From: Citrobacter tructae
GTDB lineage: Bacteria > Pseudomonadota > Gammaproteobacteria > Enterobacterales > Enterobacteriaceae
DNA length: 64,000 nt
Reading direction: 5' to 3'
Assembly (NCBI RefSeq): GCF_004684345.1
Contig: NZ_CP038469.1
Coordinates: 2,852,001 to 2,916,000, forward strand
The notes below the pieces were generated by a model, which made no database searches, was not told where the DNA came from, and saw nothing but the letters and a program-made list of their open reading frames with translations. Position numbers and translations under genes: made by a program. Shown here in pieces: positions 26,956 to 34,623 of the stretch; the stretch's first letter is position 1, and each line of letters begins with the position of its first letter.

Positions 26956-27606
26956 ATGCCCGGGCGCTTTGAATTAAAACCAACCCTGGCGAAAATCTGG
27001 CATGCACCGGACAATTTTCGCATTATGGATCCGCTACCGCCTATGCACCGCCGCGGCATTATTATTGCTGCTATCGTGCTGGTGATAGGTTTCCTGCTCC
27101 CTTCCAGTGACACCAGCGATGCTCCTGTGGTTACACGTACTGCCCAGCTGGATTTACAGTCACAGTCACAGCCGCCCACCGAGGCTCAGCTTCAGGCACA
27201 GCTGGTCGCCCCACAAAACGATCCAGGCCAGGTGGCCCCGGTTGCACCGGAACCCATCCAGGAAGGCGATCCAGACGCGCAGCCGCAAGCACAACAGTCC
27301 CAGCCTCAGACACAGCCTTTCCAGCAGGATAGCGGGATTGACCAACAGTGGCGCACCTACCGCGTAGATTCCGGAAAAACGCTGGCCCAGGTATTCCGTG
27401 ACCATAATCTTCCACCGACCGATGTGTATGCAATGGCGCAGGTAGAAGGTGCAGGAAAACCGCTGAGCAACCTGAAAGACGGTCAGATGATTCAGATCAG
27501 GCAAAATGCCAATGGCGTGGTAACGGGGTTAACCATTGATACCGGCAATGGTCAGCAGGTCCTGTTTACCCGCCAACCTAACGGCAGTTTTATTCGCGCG
27601 CGGTAG
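26956..27606 (+). CDS. ytfB: OapA-family cell-division-associated protein YtfB
   Basis: Single-pass inner-membrane protein of 216 residues. A cytoplasmic N-terminus, a membrane segment (GIIIAAIVLVIGFLLPS, about 34-50), a Gln/Pro-rich linker (about 65-125) and a C-terminal OapA/LysM-like domain (about 130-216) are visible. In E. coli it localises to the division septum and binds glycan. AGGAGGAAAGCC precedes the ATG. Its 3' end overlaps the end of the convergent TetR-family gene by 17 bases. Confidence 0.92.
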   Translation: MPGRFELKPTLAKIWHAPDNFRIMDPLPPMHRRGIIIAAIVLVIGFLLPSSDTSDAPVVTRTAQLDLQSQSQPPTEAQLQAQLVAPQNDPGQVAPVAPEPIQEGDPDAQPQAQQSQPQTQPFQQDSGIDQQWRTYRVDSGKTLAQVFRDHNLPPTDVYAMAQVEGAGKPLSNLKDGQMIQIRQNANGVVTGLTIDTGNGQQVLFTRQPNGSFIRAR

Positions 27607-28237
27607 CGTTGTTATCGACCAGAAGCCAGTTCAGGATCGTCTCTTTGATGACTCTGCGTCTGGCTTCTAAAGCCTGTGGCGAAACCATACTGATATGATA
27701 AACCATCCCCAACGTGTACTGATTGATCAAATAATACCCCCCTAGCGCAGCAATATTAATATTGACCTGTAATGGATCGATGTCGGGTTTAAAAATATTT
27801 AATCTTTTTCCTTCTTCCAGTAAAGATTCCATTAACTGTAAATGAGTACAGTTAATTTCAGGAAGACGTTTGGATTTTGCATAATGCACCCCTTTGCTCT
27901 GGTTTTCACTATGAACAATTTTTAAAAACCAAGGGTTACCGATGTAATAATCCCAAGTAAAGTCGATAATTTTTTCAATGGCTTTTGCTGGGGAGAGATC
28001 TGAAACATCAAGAGATTTTTCTTTTTGCCGAATATCGTTCCAGGTATATTCTAGAACTTCAATAAACAAATTTTCTTTATTGCCAAAATGGTGATAAACC
28101 GTCTGTTTACTGCAATCAGCGGCCTTGACGATATTATCGACTCTGGCACCTTCGTAACCATATTCGGCAAATTCATTGACCGCACACAACAGCAGTCTTT
28201 CCTTCAGGTTTTGCGCGTGACTGGTATCAAGATACAT
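27590..28237 (-). CDS. TetR/AcrR-family transcriptional regulator of the accessory cluster
   Basis: Regulator of 215 residues. The N-terminal TetR helix-turn-helix is visible: RLLLCAVNEFAEYGYEG, VDNIVKAADCSKQTVYHHF, GNKENLFIEV. The C-terminal ligand-binding domain (about 70-205) is not similar to any I can name. I use the ATG at 28237, which has GGGGAAACGGA in front; ATGs at 28261 and 28273 are possible. It diverges from a six-gene operon, and a 26-bp palindrome lies between them. Repression of that operon until a metabolite binds is inferred. E. coli K-12 has a regulator remnant, ytfA, at this place as I recall. Confidence 0.85.
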   Translation of the reverse strand: MYLDTSHAQNLKERLLLCAVNEFAEYGYEGARVDNIVKAADCSKQTVYHHFGNKENLFIEVLEYTWNDIRQKEKSLDVSDLSPAKAIEKIIDFTWDYYIGNPWFLKIVHSENQSKGVHYAKSKRLPEINCTHLQLMESLLEEGKRLNIFKPDIDPLQVNINIAALGGYYLINQYTLGMVYHISMVSPQALEARRRVIKETILNWLLVDNNATARE

Positions 28238-28351
28238 TCCGTTTCCCCACGTCTTATTCATGATTACTATCATAACCCTATTTCAGCTCCAGCCAAAAGG
28301 CAAAAACATTTACTTTCATTGAGTTATCAAGTGCCCTGTGATCATTATCGC

Positions 28352-28377
28352 AGATCAACCAACTAGATGGTTGATCT
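28352..28377. promoter_or_regulatory. predicted TetR-family operator
   Basis: AGATCAACCA (28352-28361) and TGGTTGATCT (28368-28377) are perfect 10-base inverted arms around ACTAGA, whose core CTAG is itself symmetrical. It lies about 115 bases upstream of the regulator start and 65 bases upstream of the dehydrogenase gene. Size, symmetry and position are typical of TetR-family operators. Confidence 0.8.
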
Positions 28378-28442
28378 TTTTACCTTCTGATTGCAAGCTA
28401 ATCGCCACCAAGGGAACAATATTCAAATAAAGAGGTTATTGT

Positions 28443-29234
28443 ATGAAATCCAATCGTCCTGTTGCCGTCATTACCGGCGCCGCACGCGGTATCGGTAAAG
28501 GATGTGCGCTTGAGCTTGCACGTGGCGGATTTAATCTGCTGATTAATGATCGTCCGGATGCGAGCAGCGTAGAAAAGTTGCAGGCAACACAACAGGAATG
28601 TATGGCGGAAGGCGTCGAAGTGATTTGCTTCCCCGCCGATGTTGGCGACCTCTCTCAGCATGAAGAAATGCTCGATGCGGCGCAAAACCAGTGGAGTCGT
28701 CTGGACTGCCTGCTCAATAACGCCGGGATCTCCGTTAAAAAACGTGGCGACATTCTTGATCTGCAACCAGATAGCTTCGATGACAATATCGCTATCAACA
28801 CCCGTGCACCATTCTTCCTCGCCCAGGCATTTAGTAAGCGTTTGCTGGCGCAGCCGAAACCGGAAGCTGAATTACCACACCGTTCGATTATTTTTGTCAG
28901 CTCTATTAACGCCATCATGCTGGCGATGAATCGTGGCGAATACACTATTGCGAAAACGGCTGTTTCTGCCGCTGCCCGCCTGTTTGCCGCGCGTTTATGT
29001 AATGAGCAGATCGGGGTCTATGAAGTACGCCCAGGTCTTATCAAAACGGATATGACTATTCCCGCAACCGCCTATTACGACGAACTGATCGCCAAAGGAC
29101 TGGTGCCATGGGGCCGCTGGGGATATCCGGCAGATATCGCTTCCACCGTACGAACCATGGCGGAAGGTAAGCTGATTTACACCTGTGGTCAGGCTGTCGA
29201 TATCGACGGCGGGCTGAGCATGCCGCGTTTTTGA
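28443..29234 (+). CDS. short-chain dehydrogenase/reductase (FabG-like)
   Basis: Classical SDR of 263 residues. The cofactor motif TGAARGIG is at residues 11-18, NNAG follows in LLNNAGIS, and the catalytic residues are Ser154, Tyr167 and Lys171 (YTIAK). The C-terminus ends in VDIDGGLSMPRF. It is of the 3-ketoacyl-ACP-reductase-like group often found in sugar-utilisation loci. The acidic residue after the second strand (NDRPDAS) suggests NAD rather than NADP. The ATG follows AGAGG. First gene of a six-gene run; probably oxidises an alcohol group of the cluster's substrate or a CoA ester of it. Confidence 0.88.
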   Translation: MKSNRPVAVITGAARGIGKGCALELARGGFNLLINDRPDASSVEKLQATQQECMAEGVEVICFPADVGDLSQHEEMLDAAQNQWSRLDCLLNNAGISVKKRGDILDLQPDSFDDNIAINTRAPFFLAQAFSKRLLAQPKPEAELPHRSIIFVSSINAIMLAMNRGEYTIAKTAVSAAARLFAARLCNEQIGVYEVRPGLIKTDMTIPATAYYDELIAKGLVPWGRWGYPADIASTVRTMAEGKLIYTCGQAVDIDGGLSMPRF

Positions 29235-29243
29235 GGCTGAAAC

Positions 29244-30086
29244 ATGAGAGATCTGTTACAACGCCCGGATTTATTCAGCATCAATACCGCGACACTCGGC
29301 TATAAAATGCCGCTGCCCGCCATTATTGATGCCTGTGCCGCGCGTGGCATTGGCGCAATCGCCCCCTGGCGTAGAGAGTTACAGGGGGAAAATCTGCAGC
29401 AGATAGCCCGCCAACTCGCCGCCAACAATATGGGGGTTTCCGGTTTATGTCGCAGCACGTACTACACCGCGCCGACGCTGGCAGAGCGCATGATTGCGAT
29501 TGACGATAACCGACAGGCGCTGGACGACGCCGCTGTACTCAACGCCGCCTGTTATATGCAGGTAGTGGGCGGCCTGCCACAGGGAACGAAAGATCTGTAT
29601 GAGGCGCGGGAACAGGTGAAACAAGGTATCCGCCAGCTACTGCCGCATTCGAAAGAGGTCGGCGTGCCGATTGCGCTGGAGCCGCTACACCCTATGACCG
29701 CCGCCGATCGTTCTTGCCTGTGTACGTTACGCCAGGCACTGGACTGGTGCGATGAACTCGATCCCGACGGCGAGTTTGGTCTTGGTGTGGCGGTGGATGT
29801 CTACCACGTCTGGTGGGATCCGGATCTCGCCAGCCAAATTATGCGAGCTGGCAAGCGCATCCTCGCGTTTCATGTATCCGACTGGCTGGTGCCTACCTCC
29901 GATCTGGTAAATGACCGGGGAATGCCGGGAGATGGTGTTATCAATATTCCGTCTATTCGTCGGTGGGTGGAAAACGCTGGATTTAATGGTGCCGTCGAAC
30001 TGGAAATTTTCTCACCGTACTGGTGGCAACAGGATATTAACAGCACACTGGATATTAGCGTCGATCGCATCGCGCATTATTGTTAA
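29244..30086 (+). CDS. xylose-isomerase-like TIM-barrel protein (sugar phosphate isomerase/epimerase family)
   Basis: Protein of 280 residues of the AP-endonuclease-2-like TIM-barrel family, which includes IolE, IolI, hydroxypyruvate isomerase and bacterial 3-dehydroshikimate dehydratase. The likely metal ligands are all present: Glu146 (IALEPLHP), Asp185 and His188 (AVDVYHVWWD), His210 (AFHVSDW) and Glu254 (VELEIFSPYW). It should therefore be an active metal-dependent isomerase, epimerase or dehydratase. It starts nine bases after the dehydrogenase stop. The exact reaction is unknown. Confidence 0.82.
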   Translation: MRDLLQRPDLFSINTATLGYKMPLPAIIDACAARGIGAIAPWRRELQGENLQQIARQLAANNMGVSGLCRSTYYTAPTLAERMIAIDDNRQALDDAAVLNAACYMQVVGGLPQGTKDLYEAREQVKQGIRQLLPHSKEVGVPIALEPLHPMTAADRSCLCTLRQALDWCDELDPDGEFGLGVAVDVYHVWWDPDLASQIMRAGKRILAFHVSDWLVPTSDLVNDRGMPGDGVINIPSIRRWVENAGFNGAVELEIFSPYWWQQDINSTLDISVDRIAHYC

Positions 30087-30095
30087 GGATAAATC

Positions 30096-30872
30096 ATGAG
30101 TGACCAACCCGTTCTATTCAGCAGAGCGGCAGCTTCCTGCCGTCTAACGTTGAACCGTGAAGATAAATGTCACGCTATTAACGAAGATATGATTGAATCT
30201 CTCGACTATTATTTAAATGAAATTGAAAACGATGCAACTTTACGTTTAGTCGAATTAACCGCGACCGGCGATAAATTCTTTTGCGCAGGTGGCGATATTA
30301 AATCCTGGTCTGCCTATTCGCCGCTGGATATGGGTCGAAAATGGATCAAACGCGGTAATAACGTTTTTAACCGTCTGCGTAATTTACCCCAACTCACCAT
30401 CGCCAATCTCAACGGCCATACCATCGGCGGCGGCATTGAACTCGCCCTGTGCTGTGATATTCGGATCGCTCGTCCCCACGCCAAATTCTCTAACCCGGAA
30501 GTAATGCTCGGCATGGTACCTGGCTGGATGGGGATTGAGCGCGTACTTAATCAGGTTGGCCCTGTGGTGGGTCGCCAGATGCTGATGCTGGGAAAACGCC
30601 TGACAGCGCAGGAAGCCCAAGCCGCAAATTTAATTGATGAAGTGGTGGAAAAAGAACAGGTGGAACACTGGATGGCGAATCAGTTATCCCAGCTGGAAAA
30701 ATGCGGCCCGGTGGCGCTGGCGCATATTAAGCAACTGATTCTGGCGCTGGAAAATAAACACGCCGACTACTCGCACCAACTACTGGCGGGGCTTATGTCT
30801 GCTACGCAAGATTGCCAGCAGGCCACGCGCGCGTTTGCCGAAAAAGGCAGCGTCAGCTTCCATAATCAATAA
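30096..30872 (+). CDS. enoyl-CoA hydratase/isomerase family protein
   Basis: Crotonase-fold protein of 258 residues. The oxyanion-hole segment is FFCAGGDIKSW. Both catalytic glutamates of true hydratases are present at the right spacing of 20: Glu115 in GGGIELAL and Glu135 in NPEVMLG. This supports hydration or dehydration of a CoA thioester rather than a degenerate role. It lies nine bases after the TIM-barrel gene and ten before the CoA-transferase gene. Confidence 0.88.
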   Translation: MSDQPVLFSRAAASCRLTLNREDKCHAINEDMIESLDYYLNEIENDATLRLVELTATGDKFFCAGGDIKSWSAYSPLDMGRKWIKRGNNVFNRLRNLPQLTIANLNGHTIGGGIELALCCDIRIARPHAKFSNPEVMLGMVPGWMGIERVLNQVGPVVGRQMLMLGKRLTAQEAQAANLIDEVVEKEQVEHWMANQLSQLEKCGPVALAHIKQLILALENKHADYSHQLLAGLMSATQDCQQATRAFAEKGSVSFHNQ

Positions 30873-30881
30873 GGACATTGT

Positions 30882-32423
30882 ATGCGTAAGATAACAACCG
30901 CCGACGCGCTGGCGGCGCAGATTGAAGATGGCGCGACTATTGCCATCAGCGGTAACGGCGGCGGTATGGTAGAAGCAGACTATTTAATGGCGGCCATCGA
31001 AAAACGTTTTCTGGAAACCGGATACCCGCGCGACCTGACGCTGATCCACTCGCTGGGAATTGGCGATCGCGACTGTAAAGGCACCAACCGCTTTGCTCAT
31101 GCTGAAATGCTCAAGCGCATCATTGCCGGGCATTTTACCTGGTCACCCAAAATGCAGGAACTGGTTAAAAACAACACTATTGAAGCGTACTGCTTTCCTG
31201 GCGGCGTAATTCAGGCGTTGCTGCGAGAAATCGGTGCTGGAAGGCCTGGTCTTTTCACCCATGTCGGGCTGGGATCGTTTGTTGATCCGCGAAATGGCGG
31301 TGGAAAATCGAACGACTGCACCACCGACGATCTGGTGGAACTGATTGAAATTGACGGTGAAACCAAACTTCGCTATCGCCCCTTTAAAGTGGATTACGCA
31401 ATTTTGCGTGGTACCTATGCCGATCCGCGCGGCAACGTGAGTCTGGAAGAAGAAGCTATTGATATGGATAGCTATTCTATGGCGCTGGCAGCACACAATA
31501 GCGGCGGTAAAGTGTTTGTACAGGTGCGCGATGTGCTGGAAGCTGGCGCACTTGAACCACGTCGGATCAAATTACCGGGGATTCTGGTCGACGGCATTGT
31601 TGAACACCGCGAACAACCGCAGACTTATCTTGGCGGTTACGATCTGACTATCAGCGGTCAGCATCGCCGTCTTACCTCTAACGATGCTATCGAACTGGTC
31701 GGTCACCCGGTACGCCGCCTGATTGCACGTCGTGCGGCTCGCGAACTGGTGGCAGGTGCATCGACTAACTTTGGTTTTGGTATTCCGGGTGGTATTCCCG
31801 GCGTTGCGCTGCGGGAAGGTGTTCCTTATCAAAGCTTGTGGCTGAGCGTAGAACAAGGCGTACACAACGGCATGATGCTGGACGATGCACTGTTCGGCTG
31901 CGCCCGTAACGCGGATGCCATTATCCCCTCCCTCGATCAATTTGAGTTCTATAGTGGTGGCGGGATCGATATCACCTTCCTCGGCATGGGAGAAATGGAC
32001 CAGCATGGCAACGTTAACGTTTCGCACCTGAACGGCAACCTGATCGGCCCAGGTGGTTTCCTCGAAATTGCACAAAATGCCCGCAAAGTGGTGTTCTGCG
32101 GCACGTTTGATGCCAAAGGCAGCAAGATCGACGTTACGCCAGACGGTCTGCATATCGCCCAGCCTGGGCAGATCCCCAAGTTGGTGTCACAGGTTGAAAG
32201 GATCACCTTCAGCGCCGCCTACGCGCAGCAAAGCGGTCAGGAAGTGTTGTACATCACTGAACGTGCAGTGTTTCAGCTAACAACTCAGGGCGTCGAACTG
32301 ATTGAGGTAGCCCCAGGCGTGGATATTGAACGCGATATTCTGTCGCATATGGCCTTCCGCCCGATTATCAATCAACCGAGATTAATGGAAAGCGCCTTGT
32401 TTACGCCGATGGAGGACGCATGA
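30882..32423 (+). CDS. CoA-transferase family I, fused alpha-beta type (YdiF-like)
   Basis: Protein of 513 residues with both halves of a type I CoA-transferase in one chain, as in YdiF and propionate CoA-transferase. The N-terminal glycine loop (SGNGGGMVEADYLM) and the catalytic Glu324 in SLWLSVEQGVHNG are visible. Such enzymes move CoA from acetyl-CoA or succinyl-CoA to another carboxylic acid through a glutamyl-CoA intermediate. Here it would activate the imported acid. It overlaps the flavoprotein gene by ATGA. Confidence 0.88.
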   Translation: MRKITTADALAAQIEDGATIAISGNGGGMVEADYLMAAIEKRFLETGYPRDLTLIHSLGIGDRDCKGTNRFAHAEMLKRIIAGHFTWSPKMQELVKNNTIEAYCFPGGVIQALLREIGAGRPGLFTHVGLGSFVDPRNGGGKSNDCTTDDLVELIEIDGETKLRYRPFKVDYAILRGTYADPRGNVSLEEEAIDMDSYSMALAAHNSGGKVFVQVRDVLEAGALEPRRIKLPGILVDGIVEHREQPQTYLGGYDLTISGQHRRLTSNDAIELVGHPVRRLIARRAARELVAGASTNFGFGIPGGIPGVALREGVPYQSLWLSVEQGVHNGMMLDDALFGCARNADAIIPSLDQFEFYSGGGIDITFLGMGEMDQHGNVNVSHLNGNLIGPGGFLEIAQNARKVVFCGTFDAKGSKIDVTPDGLHIAQPGQIPKLVSQVERITFSAAYAQQSGQEVLYITERAVFQLTTQGVELIEVAPGVDIERDILSHMAFRPIINQPRLMESALFTPMEDA

Positions 32424-34498
32424 GCCAGCTTGATGACGGCATCCTGGATGCACTGACTCACGTCTCTTTCCCAAAGGGTTTTGCACAGGCAGAACCCGCC
32501 AGGGTTATCACGGTGGACGGCGTTGATTATCCACTCTGGCAGGTCGATGCGCTGGTGGTAGGTAGCGGTGCCGCCGGGCTGAGAGCGGCAATTGAGCTTA
32601 AACGCCGCCAGCAAAATGTGCTGATCGCCACCGCCGGGTTATACATGGGGACTTCCGCCTGCTCTGGATCGGATAAACAGACGCTGTTTACCGCCGCAAC
32701 CGCGGGTAATGGTGATAACTTCGCGAATCTGGCGAAAGCATTAGCCAGCGGTGGCGCGATGGACCACGACACGGCGTATGTCGAAGCGGTCGGTTCCCTG
32801 CATACCCTAGGCGGGTTACAGTATCTTGGTCTGGAATTACCAGAAGATCGTTACGGCGCAATCCTCCGCTACCAGACAGACCACGACGAAGCCGGACGCG
32901 CAACCTCCTGCGGGCCACGAACCTCACGGCTGATGGTGAAAGTACTGCTGGAGGAGGTAAAACGCCTTCATATCCCAGTGTTAACCAGCGCTACAGTTAT
33001 CAAACTGCTCCGCCACAGCGACGACGAGGGTACAGAGCGAGTCATCGGCGCAGTCCTGGTGACCAACTCGCGCGCCCATAATGCGTGGGGATTGGCTATC
33101 GTCATGACACCTAATGTGGTGCTAGCGACTGGCGGTCCTGGTGAACTCTACCGTGACAGCGTCTATCCGAATAAGTGTTTCGGTTCATTGGGGCTGGCAC
33201 TGGAAGAGGGGCTGACGCTCGCCAATATTACCGAGAGTCAGTTCGGTATTGGTACTCCGCGCAGTACTTTTCCATGGAATCTTTCCGGTACTTATGTGCA
33301 GGTCATCCCCTACATCTACTCCACCGACAACGGCGGTTCAGAATACAACTTTCTGGCCGATTACTACCGCACTACTAAGGAACTGGCATCGAAAATCTTC
33401 CGTAAAGGGTATCAGTGGCCTTTCCACGCATCACGGATTATGGACTTTGGTTCAAGCTTGCTGGACATGGCCATTGCGCACGAGCAGTCGTTAGGCCGAA
33501 AAGTGTTTATGGACTTTAACCGTAATCCCGAAGCTGTGCCTGGCGATCTCCCTTTTTCACTGGAACGGGTTGATGAGGACGTTCGAGCCTATCTCGAAAA
33601 CAACCAGGCATTGAATACATTGCCGATTCAGCGACTTAAACAGATGAATCCGCTTTCCATTTCTCTCTACAAAATGCATGGGCACGATCTGACAAAGAAA
33701 CCGCTGCAATTTACCATGAACAACCAGCACATGAATGGCGGCATTGAAGTAGATATCTGGGGACAAACTTCCCTGAAAGGCTGCTTTGCCGTGGGTGAAG
33801 TTGCAGGTACGCATGGTGTGACACGCCCTGGCGGCGCTGCACTGAATGCAGGACAGGTGTTTGCGGTTCGCCTGGCTCGCTATATTGGCGAAAGCGGCAG
33901 CACTCTCATGGGTCAGATGACACCAGATGTAGCGTCAGACTCCCTTCGTGATGTCACAGAGATCATCAATCATGCACTAGCAAATGATACTGGCATGAGT
34001 ATTCCGATATTACGCTCACAGCTTCAGGCACGAATGTCCGATCACGCTGGTTTTATCTGTCATCCCGCAAGCACACACCAGGCGGCAGCAAGCGCCAGGA
34101 TCACCGCAGAGTTTGTTTACCAGAATGGGCTAACCATTAATCATGCCGCCGAAATTGCTGGGTTGTTTATGTGGCGACAAATGGCGCTAACATCCGCAGC
34201 GATATTGACCACACTGGACCACTATCTTGCCAGCGGTGGCGGGAGTCGTGGTGCGCGCATTGTCCTTGATAATCTGGGGACATGTCTGCCTCTAACCCGA
34301 TTAGGGCCAAAAGAATCGTGGCGTTTTCGCCCGGAAAAGGTCAGCGATAAGCAGCATAAGCTAACGGTAACGTTCCAGGATGCTGAATTTATTGTTCGCA
34401 GAAAACCACTGCGTAATTTTCCGGATATACATGATCATTATTTTGAAAAAAACTGGCCTGACTTTTTATCCGGAGAAATATACCGCATCAAAAATTAA
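32420..34498 (+). CDS. FAD-dependent oxidoreductase, fumarate reductase flavoprotein superfamily
   Basis: Protein of 692 residues with no signal peptide or membrane segment, so cytoplasmic. The FAD-binding motif VVGSGAAGL is at about 46-54, with a second flavin motif at about 438-475 (MNGGIEVD, FAVGEVAGTHGVTRPGGAALN), as in SdhA/FrdA and L-aspartate oxidase. I do not see the RGEGG-type catalytic arginine segment of fumarate reductases. It is about 90 residues longer than FrdA and no iron-sulfur or cytochrome partner gene is nearby. It probably oxidises or reduces an organic acid or its CoA ester; the electron partner is unknown. Confidence 0.82.
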   Translation: MSQLDDGILDALTHVSFPKGFAQAEPARVITVDGVDYPLWQVDALVVGSGAAGLRAAIELKRRQQNVLIATAGLYMGTSACSGSDKQTLFTAATAGNGDNFANLAKALASGGAMDHDTAYVEAVGSLHTLGGLQYLGLELPEDRYGAILRYQTDHDEAGRATSCGPRTSRLMVKVLLEEVKRLHIPVLTSATVIKLLRHSDDEGTERVIGAVLVTNSRAHNAWGLAIVMTPNVVLATGGPGELYRDSVYPNKCFGSLGLALEEGLTLANITESQFGIGTPRSTFPWNLSGTYVQVIPYIYSTDNGGSEYNFLADYYRTTKELASKIFRKGYQWPFHASRIMDFGSSLLDMAIAHEQSLGRKVFMDFNRNPEAVPGDLPFSLERVDEDVRAYLENNQALNTLPIQRLKQMNPLSISLYKMHGHDLTKKPLQFTMNNQHMNGGIEVDIWGQTSLKGCFAVGEVAGTHGVTRPGGAALNAGQVFAVRLARYIGESGSTLMGQMTPDVASDSLRDVTEIINHALANDTGMSIPILRSQLQARMSDHAGFICHPASTHQAAASARITAEFVYQNGLTINHAAEIAGLFMWRQMALTSAAILTTLDHYLASGGGSRGARIVLDNLGTCLPLTRLGPKESWRFRPEKVSDKQHKLTVTFQDAEFIVRRKPLRNFPDIHDHYFEKNWPDFLSGEIYRIKN

Positions 34499-34623
34499 AA
34501 AAACTTACCTCAACAATTAAGTCGGTAACATTCGGTGGCAAGGAGTACCCATTTGCGTTACCGCAATAATATTAAATTACACGTTTAATAAATTACTACC
34601 ATCATAAATTAAAGGGTTTAATT
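34499..34623. other. A/T-rich gap before the permease gene
   Basis: These 125 bases separate the flavoprotein gene from the transporter. The preceding five genes are packed with gaps of ten bases or less, so this gap may hold an internal promoter. I see no terminator hairpin with a T run. Confidence 0.4.
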
